From NCBI RefSeq assembly GCF_019969685.1, contig NZ_JAHXYZ010000002.1, positions 1,116,001 to 1,180,000 of the forward strand: a DNA stretch of 64,000 nt, in the 5' to 3' direction. The notes beneath the pieces were generated by a model. The model ran no database searches and was not told the origin of the DNA. It saw only the letters and a list, made by a program, of their open reading frames with translations. The stretch comes from Microbacterium sp. EST19A (GTDB lineage: Bacteria > Actinomycetota > Actinomycetes > Actinomycetales > Microbacteriaceae). Shown here piece by piece: positions 33,859 through 44,900 of the stretch. The position numbers and the translations under genes are program-made. The first letter of the stretch is position 1; each line of letters begins with the position of its first letter.

Positions 33859-34830
33859 ATGAGTGCATCCGGAGGCAACAAGGCCATCGTCGCGGCGTTC
33901 CTGGCGAACCTGGGCATCGCCATTGCGAAGTTCATCGCCTGGGCACTCTCCGGTTCCGCATCGATGCTCGCCGAGGCCATCCACTCGGTCGCCGACTCGG
34001 GCAACCAGCTGCTCCTGATGCTCGGCGGCCGCAAGGCCCGGCGCGAAGCCGATCGCTCGCACCCCTTCGGCTACGGGCGCGAGCGCTACGTGTACGCGTT
34101 CGTCGTCTCGATCATCCTCTTCTCCGTCGGCGGACTGTTCGCGATCTACGAGGGCGTCGAGAAGCTCACCAACCCGCATGAACTAGACCAGACGTGGTGG
34201 TGGCTGCCCCTCGTCGTGCTGGTCATCGCGATCGGCCTCGAGTCGTTCTCGCTGCGCACGGCCGTGCGCGAGAGCAACCTCGTGCGTGAGAAGGGCCAGT
34301 CCTGGGTGTCGTTCGTGCGCCGGTCGAAGGCACCGGAGCTGCCGGTCGTACTGCTGGAGGATGTCGGCGCGCTGACCGGCCTCACCTTCGCGCTGCTCGG
34401 CGTCGGCCTCACGCTGATCACCGGCAACCCGCTCTTCGACGCCCTCGGCACCGTGATGATCGGCGTGCTGCTCGTGGTCATCGCGATCGTGTTGGGCGTC
34501 GAGACCAAGAGCCTGCTCGTCGGCGAAGGCGCGACGCAGGCGGACTACGACCGCATCGTCGACGCGATCAACGCCGGCGACGAGGTCGAGAAGATCATCC
34601 ACATGAAGACCCTCTACCTCGGGCCGGATGAGTTCATGGTCGCCGCGAAGATCGCGCTCAGCGCCGACAAGCCGCTGCGCGAGGCGGCCGGCGACATCGA
34701 CGCGATCGAGGCTCGTATCCGCGAGGCCGTGCCGGTCGCGCGGGTCGTCTACATCGAGCCGGACGTGTACCGTCCCGCGATCGACCCCGAACCCTCGACC
34801 GACGTGTTCGTGCTGAAGTCATCGGACTGA
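33859..34830 (+). CDS. Cation diffusion facilitator (CDF) family transporter
   Basis: A 323-residue metal/H+ antiporter with an N-terminal six-helix domain and a C-terminal cytoplasmic domain (about 215-310). The sequence HSVADSGNQLLLMLGGRKA with HPFGYGRERYVYAF after helix 2 is the CDF signature; the metal-site acidic/histidine residues of helix 2 (AEAIHSVADSG) are retained in His-x3-Asp form. Zn, Mn or Co are possible substrates. A -10 TAGACT at 33847-33852, exactly six bases before ATG, predicts a leaderless transcript; the divergent proC has the same arrangement. Confidence 0.92.
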   Translation: MSASGGNKAIVAAFLANLGIAIAKFIAWALSGSASMLAEAIHSVADSGNQLLLMLGGRKARREADRSHPFGYGRERYVYAFVVSIILFSVGGLFAIYEGVEKLTNPHELDQTWWWLPLVVLVIAIGLESFSLRTAVRESNLVREKGQSWVSFVRRSKAPELPVVLLEDVGALTGLTFALLGVGLTLITGNPLFDALGTVMIGVLLVVIAIVLGVETKSLLVGEGATQADYDRIVDAINAGDEVEKIIHMKTLYLGPDEFMVAAKIALSADKPLREAAGDIDAIEARIREAVPVARVVYIEPDVYRPAIDPEPSTDVFVLKSSD

Positions 34831-34842
34831 AGCGCGGCGGAC

Positions 34843-34914
34843 TCTTCGGACGATCACACGTTCTTCGGACGATTCCTGCGATCTGATCCGCAGAACGTGC
34901 ACGTCTCCGAAGAT
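34843..34914. repeat. R-R-R' repeat/hairpin between convergent genes
   Basis: TCTTCGGACGAT occurs at 34843-34854 and 34862-34873; TCCGAAGA, the inverse of its start, is at 34906-34913, and ACGTTCT/AGAACGT arms (34858-34864, 34892-34898) lie between. The element fills the 92-base spacer between the CDF gene and tadA, both ending here, so it probably works as a two-way terminator. Its layout copies the unrelated element at 20558. Confidence 0.7.
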
Positions 34915-34922
34915 CGCGGTCT

Positions 34923-35378
34923 TCAGCGGCGCTGCTCGAAGAAGTCGCGCAGCAGGGCGGTCGCGGCATCCGCTTCGAGGCCGCCGACGACCTCCGCCCG
35001 GTAGGGAAGACGGCGGTCGCGGAGCACGTCGTATATCGACCCCGCCGCTCCTGCCTTGTCATCCCACGCGCCGAAGACCACCCGGCCGACCCGCGCCTGC
35101 AGGATCGCTCCTGCGCACATGAGGCACGGCTCGAGGGTCACGACGAGGGTGTGACCCTGGAGATTCCAGGAGCCGACGGATGCCGCCGCTCGCCGCAGCG
35201 CTTCGATCTCGGCGTGCCCGGTCGGGTCGTGCGTCTCCTCGCGGCTGTTGCGACCTTCGGCGACGATGTGTCCCTCGCTGTCGAGGATCACTGCTCCGAC
35301 AGGGATCTCCGCGGCGGCCGAAGCTTCCGCAGCGAGCACGAGAGCACGTCGCATGGCGAGATCGTCGGCGGCGGTCAT
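34923..35378 (-). CDS. tadA: tRNA-specific adenosine deaminase
   Basis: A 151-residue zinc deaminase that converts A34 of tRNA-Arg(ACG) to inosine. The zinc and catalytic motifs are H55-A-E57 and P84-C85-L-M-C88, and the conserved N-terminal MRRALVLAAEA and PVGAVILD are seen. A -10 TAGGCT (plus strand 35385-35390) stands six bases before ATG 35378, again leaderless. It is divergent from upp, a very common actinobacterial arrangement. Confidence 0.95.
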   Translation of the reverse strand: MTAADDLAMRRALVLAAEASAAAEIPVGAVILDSEGHIVAEGRNSREETHDPTGHAEIEALRRAAASVGSWNLQGHTLVVTLEPCLMCAGAILQARVGRVVFGAWDDKAGAAGSIYDVLRDRRLPYRAEVVGGLEADAATALLRDFFEQRR

Positions 35379-35459
35379 GGCTCGAGCCTACGACAGCCGC
35401 GCCGGCCTCTTGCCGAGGCCGATGTCGTGCCGAGGGGCGCCGCGCATTAGCCTGTATCC

Positions 35460-36092
<633 letters not shown>

Positions 36093-36123
36093 TCGCGACG
36101 CTGCTCGTCGCCTGCGGCCGCCG

Positions 36124-36906
36124 CTAGGCGATGTCGAGTCGATACGCGCGCTCGTCGCCATAGTGCCGGAATCCGACTCGGGTGAGGATCGGCGCGGAGG
36201 TGTCGACGCGCCCCTTCACCAGGGCCGTGGTCGCGCCGAGTTCCGCACTCGCCCGCAGTCGTTCGGCGAGCACGGCGCGGTACGCCCCTCGGCCGCGGAA
36301 CTCCGACAGAGTCCCGGCACCCCAGAGGCGCGTGAAACCGTCGACGATCGTGCAGCCGCCTGTGCTGACCGCCCGGCCCTCGAGGCGCCCGAGCACGCGC
36401 AGGCCCTCCCCCGCCTCGCGCTGGCCGGTCACTTCCGCCAGCTCGATGCGCAGGCCTTCCTCGTCGAGCGGAGCCTGCTCCCACACGGGCACGTTGATCA
36501 CGTCGACCTCGCGCACCTGGTCGAGCGTGCGGACGATCTCGCCGGTCGCGCCGCGCGGCACGTCGATGGAGAGATCGTCGATGGTGCGCGCGAGCACCGC
36601 GACGGTGTCGATGTGCTCCGCACCGCGTCGCTGCAGCTCCCCTTCGAGGTCGGGGCCGTCCGAAGGGTTGGTCCAGAAGGTCAGTCGGGACTCGCCCCAG
36701 TTCCTCGTGCGCTCGACGGCGTGATCCAGCACCGCCGCGGCGTCGGAGGACGAGCGCACCTGCGAGCCGCGCACCCCGCCGCCGAATCGTGCCGGGTAGC
36801 GCACGAGCGTCAGGTGCTCGACGGCGCGGTCGCTGTCGCGCGGAAACCACGCCCATGCGGCCGCCGCGCGGAGGATGTCGTCGGTCGTGTGCCCGAGCGT
36901 GCTCAC
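36124..36906 (-). CDS. GNAT family N-acetyltransferase (two-domain)
   Basis: A 260-residue protein. The C-terminal half holds the acetyl-CoA motif TLSEFRGRGAYRAVLAERLRASAELG followed by LTRVGFRHYGDERAYRL. The N-terminal half is a degenerate GNAT-like domain, as in the tandem GNATs of Actinobacteria. The GTG start at 36906 overlaps the stop of the large nuclease/helicase gene by four bases, so they are on one transcript. The substrate is unknown. Confidence 0.88.
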   Translation of the reverse strand: MSTLGHTTDDILRAAAAWAWFPRDSDRAVEHLTLVRYPARFGGGVRGSQVRSSSDAAAVLDHAVERTRNWGESRLTFWTNPSDGPDLEGELQRRGAEHIDTVAVLARTIDDLSIDVPRGATGEIVRTLDQVREVDVINVPVWEQAPLDEEGLRIELAEVTGQREAGEGLRVLGRLEGRAVSTGGCTIVDGFTRLWGAGTLSEFRGRGAYRAVLAERLRASAELGATTALVKGRVDTSAPILTRVGFRHYGDERAYRLDIA

Positions 36907-39900
36907 CCTGCGGCCCCGACCAGTCGCGCGAAAGCACTGAGCCGGGCGACGCCCTCGGGCGTGTAGGGAAGGTCGTCGAGCAACGCCGGCGAGTGGATCA
37001 GATAGGCGACCGTCTGCGCGCGGGAGATCGCGACGTTGAGCCGGTTCTGCAGCAGCAGGAACTCCGGCCCGCGGGGCGCATCCCGTCCGCTCGAGGCCGC
37101 GAGCGAGGTGATCGATACGACCGCCTCCTTGCCCTGGAAGTTGTCGACCGTGCCGACGGGCACGCCGGAGAACCCGGCCTCGGCGAGCGCATCGAGAACC
37201 AGCTGACGCTGCGCGTTGTAGGGCGTGACGACGATGATGTCGGATTGCACGAGCGGTCTCGTCGTCGCAGCAGGGTCGTTGTCGGTGAAGGTGCGGCCGA
37301 TGAGATCGCCGACGAGACGCACGACCTCGGCGGCCTCTTCGGGCGACTGCGTGGCGTTTCCACGGTGACGGAGCGGCACCACGTGCAGTCCGGGATCGAT
37401 GCCGTCGATCGACCTGTTCTCCGTTCCGGGCGCGGAGGCGAGCTGACCGGCGTAGGCGAGCTTCGACACCGGCGCCGCGACGAACGGGTGCATGCGCCAC
37501 GATCGCGCCAGGAAGTAGCCGTACTCGGGCCGCACGACCGGATCGCCGTCCATGACCCAGCCGAGGGCCGACGTGTCGACCGGCTCGGGATGAGCGCCCT
37601 GACTCACCTGCGGGAGCTGCTGCGGATCGCCGAGCAGCAGCAGGCGCTTCGCTCCGGCGGCGACGGCGATCGTCGAGGCGAGCGAGAACTGCCCGGCCTC
37701 GTCGATGACGAGCAGGTCGAGCCCCGCCCGATCGACGCGCTGGGTGTTGCTGAAGTCCCAGGCGGTGCCTCCGACGACGACGCCCTCATCGGCATGCTCA
37801 GCGAGGAACGAGGCCATGCCGTTCTTGGGGATCGCGGTGTACGAGACCTCCGCCTCGCTGTCCCTCGGCGCCTTGGCGACCTGCCCCGGCGCGACGCCGT
37901 CGGCGACGACGCGCTCGAGCAGCGTCTCGATGATGGCGTGCGACTGGGCGACGACCCCGATCTTGAACCCGTGCTCGTTCACGAGCCGCGCGATCACCCG
38001 CGATCCCGTGTAGGTCTTGCCGGTGCCGGGAGGACCCTGCACAGCGAGGTAGCTGCGATCGAGGTCGAGGACGCCCCGCACGATCGCGTCGATCACGTCA
38101 TCGCCTGCCGTCGGGATCGGCGCCCCCGACGCGGTGCGCGGCGGGATGCGGCGCAGGATGTCGGTCGCCGCATCGGCGGGGAAGCCGGGCGCCTCGGCGT
38201 GCACCCTGTCGGCCCATTCATCGATGGCGCCCTGCAGCGACACCACGCGCGGCGGCGCGGCCGGCGTGAGTGCGACCGGCAGCTCGTCCCACGTCTGCCC
38301 CTGCACGGCGGACTCGGTCACGAGGTAGCCGTCGTCGAGCACCTCGCTCACGGTCACGGTGTGCGGCACGTGCACAGCCCGCGACGGCACCTCGGTGTCG
38401 AACGGCGCCGGCACCTCGTAGAGCGCGAACGGCTGCCCGCCGACCCCCAGGGTCGTTCCCGGCGACACTTCTCCGCGGATCTCGATGTCGCGGGACATCA
38501 CCCGCCGCCCCTCTCCGATGCTCCACTCGCGGCGGACCGTCGAGGACGGGCGATCGACGCGCACCACGTCGCGCGTGCCGTCCCACATCGTCACGGGCTC
38601 GCGCAGCCGCTGGAAATGCGACACCCAGAAGCTCTTCGCCTCGCGCGGGAAGTAGTCGATCGCCGCGGCGGCGATCCGGTGCACGAGCCCGTCTCCCCCG
38701 GCCTCGACCGCGCGCTCGGCATCGGCGAGCAGCGCGACGGATCGCGGCGAAGGCTCGTAGATCACCTCGTCGATCTCGTCGGGCGGCGCCGGCGTCACGC
38801 CCTTCTGCCGGGCGATGTCGATCAGCCAGTTGCGCAGACGACGGGTCGAGACGCAGTCGTAGCGGTTGTAGTCGGCGAGGTCTGCCAGCACGGCATCCGC
38901 CTCGAGCTGCTCCCCTGCGGCTGCGAGCTCGCGCGCGGCGACGTACTGCACGATCGAGTCGTCGCCCTTCTGCACATCGCTCGTGCGCACGTCGTCGCCC
39001 ATGTACAGCGGCTCGAGCTTCTTGATCGAGTACGAGCGCGACCCGACGCGCACGGTGCGCAGCACCAGCGGATACAGGTCGACGAACACCCCCTCGCGCA
39101 GCAGCCGATCGACCTCTCCCTCACGCACGCCGTGCCGCGCGGCCATCGCCACAAGGTGCGAGGTCTCGTACGGCGCGTAATGGTAGATGTGCATCGCGGG
39201 ATGCGCCGCGCGTCGCACCTTCACGAAATCGAGGAAGTCTTCCAGAGCCTGACGCTCGTCGGCGAAGGTGTGCGCCCACAGCGCCGAATACTGGTCGTTG
39301 TTGTCGACCCAGCCGAACAGGTAGTCGATGCCCCAGTGCGCCTCGCCGTCGGGCGCCGGCTCGGTGTAGAGCGGATCTCCCTCGAAGTCGAAGAAGATGT
39401 CGCCGTGGCTGGGGAGCGGCAGCGTGTGGATGGCCGGCGCGTAGTGCACGTCGTAGGTCGGTGCTGCGTCGGCATCGGCGCGGATCTGCAGACGAGCCTG
39501 CGCCCGGAGGGTTTCGAAGGAGTCGGCGTTCATGCCCACCGGTGCCTCGGATGCCGACGCCAGAGCATCGATCGTCGCGATACCCGACGCGCGGAGTCGC
39601 GCACGCTGCACCGGACGCATGCGTGCGACCATCAGCAGATCGCGGTGGGCCAGCACCTGCTCTTCGCAGGTCGCGCATCGCCCGCACGCGACGATCTGCA
39701 GGTCGTCGCGATCGTCGCCCCAGGCCAGCGGAGCACCCGCGGCGCCGTCTTCGATGCGCCGGTCGGCGATGAGCGCCCGTAGACGGGCCCGACGGACCTG
39801 GAAGAGCGGGAGCAGGTCGTCCACGGCGTGCGTACTGATGCTGTGGTCGCCCAGGATCAGGTCGACCTCGTCGGATCGCGGGATGCCGAGCCGGTCGAGC

Positions 39901-40373
39901 TGGTCGACATATGCCGCCAGCTGCATGAGAGCGGTGACCCGAGCCTTGCGCGCCAGCTTCGAGTCCTGCACTCGCCATCGGCCGTCGTCGTCCTTGCGCA
40001 GGAAGTCGGCGAAGCCGACGAACTCATCGGTCGCGAAAGCGGCCTGGAAGACGACCAGCGCGTCGGACCGGAGCGCCGCCACGGTCTCATCGGTCGCCGC
40101 GCCGAGCGCCTCGGCATCGACCGACGACACCTTCTCGATCTGGTGGACCCTGTCGTCGCCGAGGTCTTCGACGTAGCGTGCCAGCACGTCGCGCTCATGC
40201 ACGTCGCCGAGCAGGGCAGCGCGCTTCAGCGTGGCATCTTCCGGCTCTTCGACCGCGGGCACACGCCCGAGCTTCGCATCGATCGCACGGCACCAGGCGA
40301 ACTCGCATTCCGCGGCCGCCTTGAGATCGCTGGCGCTCCAGATGACGCGCTGCGCCTCAGTGTCGATCCGCAC
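36903..40373 (-). CDS. TM0106-type RecB-like nuclease fused to a DNA2/UPF1-type helicase
   Basis: A 1156-residue protein with three parts. (1) About 1-300: TM0106/RecB-like nuclease region beginning with SASDLKAAAECEFAW, including a four-cysteine-type patch near CGRCATCEEQVL. (2) About 310-560: RNase H-like exonuclease of the DEDD type with FFDFEGDPLY, and YNRYDCVSTRRL as the last motif. (3) About 770-1156: superfamily 1 helicase with Walker A QGPPGTGKT, Walker B LLVIDEAGQFS, and later motifs VDNFQGKEAVVSIT and LNVAISRAQ. It presumably works in DNA or RNA end processing. The GTG start at 40373 has no close SD. The length is normal for the actinobacterial family. Confidence 0.9.
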   Translation of the reverse strand: MRIDTEAQRVIWSASDLKAAAECEFAWCRAIDAKLGRVPAVEEPEDATLKRAALLGDVHERDVLARYVEDLGDDRVHQIEKVSSVDAEALGAATDETVAALRSDALVVFQAAFATDEFVGFADFLRKDDDGRWRVQDSKLARKARVTALMQLAAYVDQLDRLGIPRSDEVDLILGDHSISTHAVDDLLPLFQVRRARLRALIADRRIEDGAAGAPLAWGDDRDDLQIVACGRCATCEEQVLAHRDLLMVARMRPVQRARLRASGIATIDALASASEAPVGMNADSFETLRAQARLQIRADADAAPTYDVHYAPAIHTLPLPSHGDIFFDFEGDPLYTEPAPDGEAHWGIDYLFGWVDNNDQYSALWAHTFADERQALEDFLDFVKVRRAAHPAMHIYHYAPYETSHLVAMAARHGVREGEVDRLLREGVFVDLYPLVLRTVRVGSRSYSIKKLEPLYMGDDVRTSDVQKGDDSIVQYVAARELAAAGEQLEADAVLADLADYNRYDCVSTRRLRNWLIDIARQKGVTPAPPDEIDEVIYEPSPRSVALLADAERAVEAGGDGLVHRIAAAAIDYFPREAKSFWVSHFQRLREPVTMWDGTRDVVRVDRPSSTVRREWSIGEGRRVMSRDIEIRGEVSPGTTLGVGGQPFALYEVPAPFDTEVPSRAVHVPHTVTVSEVLDDGYLVTESAVQGQTWDELPVALTPAAPPRVVSLQGAIDEWADRVHAEAPGFPADAATDILRRIPPRTASGAPIPTAGDDVIDAIVRGVLDLDRSYLAVQGPPGTGKTYTGSRVIARLVNEHGFKIGVVAQSHAIIETLLERVVADGVAPGQVAKAPRDSEAEVSYTAIPKNGMASFLAEHADEGVVVGGTAWDFSNTQRVDRAGLDLLVIDEAGQFSLASTIAVAAGAKRLLLLGDPQQLPQVSQGAHPEPVDTSALGWVMDGDPVVRPEYGYFLARSWRMHPFVAAPVSKLAYAGQLASAPGTENRSIDGIDPGLHVVPLRHRGNATQSPEEAAEVVRLVGDLIGRTFTDNDPAATTRPLVQSDIIVVTPYNAQRQLVLDALAEAGFSGVPVGTVDNFQGKEAVVSITSLAASSGRDAPRGPEFLLLQNRLNVAISRAQTVAYLIHSPALLDDLPYTPEGVARLSAFARLVGAAG

Positions 40374-40447
40374 GATGCTCCCGTTCTGTCGGATGCTTCG
40401 ACACTATCCGCGGCATCCGACACGGGACGAACGGCGCGCGTCCCGGG

Positions 40448-41266
40448 TCAGCGCCACCAGTCGTCGTCGGGGGCAACCGGGAGGTGGCGCTTGTGCTGCG
40501 TCGCGAGGTACTTCGCCTCGATCCGGCCGGCGACGTCGGGATCGACGGTGCGGCCCTCGAGGAAGTCGTCGATCTGCTCGTAGGTGATGCCGAGCTCGTC
40601 CTCGTCGGCACGGCCGGGCTGGCCGTCGAGGAGGTCGGCCGTCGGCACCTTGAAGGCGAGCCGCTCGGGCGCGTCCAGGAACTGGAGCAGCGAGCGCCCC
40701 TGCCGCTTGGTCAGACCGGACAGCGGCAGGATGTCGGCCGCGCCGTCGCCGAACTTCGTGAAGAACCCGGTCACGGCCTCTGCGGCGTGATCGGTGCCGA
40801 TCACCAGCATGCCGTCATGCCCTGCGAGCGCGTACTGCGTGACCATGCGCACACGCGCCTTGATGTTGCCGCGGTTGAAATCGCTGATGTCGCTGGTCAC
40901 GGCGAACTCGATGTCCTCCTCGACGCCGTCGACGCCGTTCTGGATGTTCACCTCGACCGATGCGTCGGGCGCGATGTACTCCAGCGCCGCCTCGGCATCC
41001 GCAGCATCCCCCTGCACGCGGTAGGGCAGGCGCACAGCGAGGAACTTCGCCTCGCCGCCCTCGGCACGCACCCGTTCGACGGCGAGCTGGGCGAGGCGAC
41101 CGGCGAGGGTCGAATCCTGTCCGCCGGAGATGCCGAGCACGAAACCTCGCGCGCCGGCCGTGCGGAGGTAGTCGACGAGGAACCCGACTCGACGCTCCAC
41201 CTCGGTTTCGGGATCGATCTCGGACTTGACGCCGAGGTCTTCGGAGATCTGCTGCTGAAGGGTCAT
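40448..41266 (-). CDS. nadE: NH3-dependent NAD+ synthetase
   Basis: A 272-residue enzyme that turns deamido-NAD into NAD with ATP and ammonia. The P-loop is [42 protein letters not shown] is the substrate site. There is no N-terminal glutaminase domain, so ammonia rather than glutamine is the direct donor. This matches the E. coli/Bacillus length and not the 680-residue mycobacterial enzyme. ATG 41266 follows a GGAGG SD by about 6 bases. Confidence 0.97.
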   Translation of the reverse strand: MTLQQQISEDLGVKSEIDPETEVERRVGFLVDYLRTAGARGFVLGISGGQDSTLAGRLAQLAVERVRAEGGEAKFLAVRLPYRVQGDAADAEAALEYIAPDASVEVNIQNGVDGVEEDIEFAVTSDISDFNRGNIKARVRMVTQYALAGHDGMLVIGTDHAAEAVTGFFTKFGDGAADILPLSGLTKRQGRSLLQFLDAPERLAFKVPTADLLDGQPGRADEDELGITYEQIDDFLEGRTVDPDVAGRIEAKYLATQHKRHLPVAPDDDWWR

Positions 41267-41378
41267 GGGGGTCCTCCGGTCTTCTCGAGATCAGTATCCA
41301 CCCCCAGTGTTACATCGGAATGACGTGGCGGGCGCGGAGCCGCGGATCCCGGTCGTCGGACGATGGGAGAATGAGGGC

Positions 41379-41936
41379 GTGAGACTCCTCGTCGCCGCGA
41401 TGGCATCCGAACTCGAAGCGTTCCCCGACGACCTGGAAGGTTTCGAGCAACTCGTCACCGGCGAGGGCAAGATGCAGGCGACCTACGCGCTGACGCGCGC
41501 TCTCGCGGCCAAAGAATACGAAGAGGTCGTCGTGGTCGGCACTGCCGGAGGGATCGACCCCGCGCTCGACGCCGTGGTGCACGAGATCGGGAGCGCGCTG
41601 CAGCACGATGTCTTCGATCTCGAGGGCGTTCCCGGCCAGCACGTGTCGCTGCCCGCACGCGTGTCGACGGGCCGAGACGGCGTGCTGATCGCCACCGGAG
41701 ACAGCTTCGTCGGCGATGCGGGGATCACCGCGGTCATCCGTCCCTCCGGTGCGGGGCTGGTCGACATGGAGACGTATGCGTACATCTGGGTCGCGCAGCA
41801 GTTCGGGGTGCCGATTCGTGCATTCCGCGCCATCTCCGACCGTGCCGAAGAGGGGGCCCTGGTCGATTTCCGGGCGGCGATCGCGCGGTGCAGCGTGATG
41901 CTGCGAGAGACCGTCCGCGAGCAATACGGCGTCTGA
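41379..41936 (+). CDS. Nucleosidase (MTA/SAH nucleosidase-like)
   Basis: A 185-residue purine/uridine phosphorylase-fold protein, shorter than E. coli MtnN (232). The segments VVVVGTAGGIDPAL, then IATGDSFV, then GAGLVDMETYAYIWVAQQFGVPIRAFRAISD match the nucleosidase pattern; the ME-T loop and the catalytic Asp of the RAISD motif are present. It would cleave S-adenosylhomocysteine or methylthioadenosine, or a related nucleoside. The start is GTG 41379; a -10-like GAGAAT six bases upstream (41367-41372) indicates a leaderless mRNA. The upstream frame to 41265 lacks support. Confidence 0.87.
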   Translation: MRLLVAAMASELEAFPDDLEGFEQLVTGEGKMQATYALTRALAAKEYEEVVVVGTAGGIDPALDAVVHEIGSALQHDVFDLEGVPGQHVSLPARVSTGRDGVLIATGDSFVGDAGITAVIRPSGAGLVDMETYAYIWVAQQFGVPIRAFRAISDRAEEGALVDFRAAIARCSVMLRETVREQYGV

Positions 41937-41950
41937 CGCCGGTCGGCCGG

Positions 41951-44900
41951 TCAGCGCGTCTCGATGATGCTCGGCCCGTTCGGCGTCGCCCGCACGGTGA
42001 GCTGCGCGGGGATCTGCTCCTGCATCGCCTCGACGTGACTGATCACGCCGACGGTCCGGCCACCCTGCCGCAGTTCGTCGAGCGTGCGCATCGCCACGTC
42101 GAGGGTGTCGCCGTCGAGGGATCCGAAACCCTCGTCGATGAAGAGCGTGTCCAGACGGATGCCGCCGGCACGGGCCGTCACCACCTCGGCGAGTCCGAGC
42201 GCGAGCGCGAGCGAGGTGAGGAAGGTCTCGCCCCCGGAGAGCGACTGCGGCGGGCGCGTCTGCCCGGTGAACGCGTCGGAGACCACGATGCCGAGACCGG
42301 ACGCGGCGCCGCGCGCGGCGAGTGCGTCGGAGTGCTGCAGCTGGTATCGGCCGGTGGACATGTCGTACAGGCGACGGTTCGCGGCTTCGACGATCTCTTC
42401 GAGCTCGGCGGCGAGGACGAAGGTCTCGAGCGTCATCTTGCGGGTGTTCGCGCCTCGCCCCGCGATGGCATCGGCGAGGCCCTGCAGCACCTCGAACTCG
42501 GCGGCGTCGTCGGCCGTCCTCGCATGCTCGGAGGTCGCGGACGCGATGAGGTCTTCGAGCCGTTCCACGGTGCCGAGCGCGCGGCTCGCCTCATCGACGG
42601 TGTGCACCCACGCGGCACGTGCTTTCGCCGCCGCCTCTTCGTCGGGCGAGATGTCGATCGGCTCTTCGGGGAGCGTGCGCAGCTCGAGGTCGAAGAGCGT
42701 CGACCTCTCCTTCTCGCGCTGCACGGCGTGCTGGGAGATGCGCGTCTCAAGGGCCTCTTGCACGGCCACCGATCGCAGCGCCCTTTCCACGGCGGCCACG
42801 TCGTCGAACGCGGAGTCTGCGAGAGCGGCATCCCGCTCATCCTCGGCCTCTTCGAGGGCCTGCGTCCGTCGCTGCTGCTCGGCGACTGCCGCGGCGAGCA
42901 GCCGGGCGGCCGACACCTGGGCCGTGATGTCGGCGAGTCGCTCGGCGACGGTATCGAACGGCCCGCGGGCATCGGCGATCAGAGCGCGGGCCTCTTCGGC
43001 GCGCTGGGCACGGAGAGCGAGTTGCTCCCGCGCCGCCGACAGCGTCACGTCACGATCCGCGCGTTCGCGTTCGAGCCGGTCGGCCCGCTCGGCGAGCTCC
43101 TGCAGCCGCGCGTCGAGGGTCGTCAGGCGGTCAGCGGCAGCGAGACTCTCCGCGTGCGCCTCGACCGCCGCGGTGCGCTCGGTCTCGGCCTGCTCGACGG
43201 TGCGGCCGTCGGCCCCGGCCTCGGCCCCAGCGAGCTCGGCACGGAGAGACGCGGACATCTCGGAGGCTTCACGCTCCCGCTCGGCCCCTGCATCCCGCTC
43301 GGCCTCGGCGGCAGCGATGTCGTCGGCGGAGACGGGGTCGGCGTGCGTGGCCGGCGACGGATGCTCGTGCGATCCGCACACCGGGCACGGCTCGGCGGTG
43401 ACGAGACCCGAGGCGAGTTCGCCGGCCATCCCATCGAAGCGACGCTGCCGCAGCTGCGCGAGCGCCGATTGAGCGGTCGCATGCTGGGTCGTCAGTGCAG
43501 CCAGCTGCTGTTCGGCGATCTCCTGCTGCGCACGGACGCGCTGCACGTCGCGGGCGGCGCGGACGCGGGACTCGGCGGCGTCGCGCGCGGCGGCCAGGTC
43601 GGCGGCACGGTCGGCGATGCGCCGGGCGTCATCGCGCTCGGCGGTCACAGCGACGATCTGAGCCGGCAGTTCGGCTCGCTCGACGGCGCCCTCCTCGACG
43701 CGGGCGGATGCCGACTGCACGGCGACTTCGGCTGATTGCAGCTCGAGGGTGAGCGCCGGCTCCTTCGCTTCGAGCTCGGCAGCGCGCTCCCACCCGCCGC
43801 TCTCTCTGAGGCGCGCGGCGGCCCAGGTCTCGAGGTCGTCGTCGGTCGCGACGCCGAACTGCTCCCACGACGCGCGGGAGGTCTGCTCGGCCGCGCTCGC
43901 ACTCTCCCAGGCCGTCCGCGCGCGAGCAGCGGCCGCGATCGTCGATCGCAGCGCCTCGGCCGACCGGGCATCGGCCAGCTCCGCGCGTGCCGCCGCGATC
44001 GACGGCTCCTCCGCATCGAGCCGGTCCAGTGCAGCGCGGGCACGGTCGCGCTCGGACTGCGCGCGCTGCTCCTCGCGCCTCGTGGAGAGCACGAGGTCGG
44101 CGGCCGTCGAGGATCTCTCGGCCTCCGCGCGCTCGGACACGCGCCGTTCCGCCCGGTAGTCGGCACGGGCCTTCGCCCGGCGCAGACCGTCGAGGCGCTC
44201 GGCCGTCGTCGCGGTGACGGTCGGTCGGGCGGTCTGCTCCGCAGCGGAGGCCTCCCCGGTGCCTGCCTCTGCCGCATCACCCCAGAGTTCGGCCGTGGAC
44301 ACCAGGCGCTCCGCCTCTTCCACGCGGGCGGCGACCGTCGCGAGCCGTGCTCCGAGCGCCTGCTCCGCGCCTCGGCGCCGGTCGTCGAACCGGGCTTGCA
44401 CGTCTTCGAATCGCTGCGTGCCGAACAGTCGGCGCAGCAGCGTCTGGCGGTCTTTGCTCCCGGCGAGGAGGAATTCCGAGAAGCGGTTCTGCGCGAGCAG
44501 GATGACCTGCAGGAACTGGTCACGACTCAGCTGCAGGATCTCGTCGAGCTCGTTGGCCACATCGACCGCCCGCGCGGCGCGGCCGACCCACCCGGCATCC
44601 GTCCACTCGTCGAGCGCCACGCCGGCGGCCTGCTTCGTCGTGCCTCCGCCGCGCTTGGACGGGCGCACGTACTCCGGGGATCGCGTCACGCGGAAGCGGC
44701 CGGCCGAGGCGCTGAACTCGACGACGACCTCGGAGAGGTCATCGGGTTCGCAATGATCGCTGCGCAGTCGCTTCTCACCGCCGTCGTAGCGCGGCACGCC
44801 GCCGTAGAGACCGAAGCAGACGGCATCGAGGATGCTGGACTTCCCGGCACCGGTGCGCCCGGCGATCAGGAAGATGCCGTCGTCGGCGAAGGCGTCGAAG

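Noticed and set aside
36907..37500. N-terminal extension of the GNAT gene
   Set aside because: It overlaps the helicase region of the nuclease gene, and the GTGA junction at 36903-36906 gives a normal GNAT length.
36789..39782. A 997-codon open frame on the plus strand opposite the nuclease/helicase gene
   Set aside because: It is antisense to a gene with clear helicase and nuclease motifs, its product is rich in Arg, Gly, Asp and His without any motif, and high GC content makes such mirror frames common.
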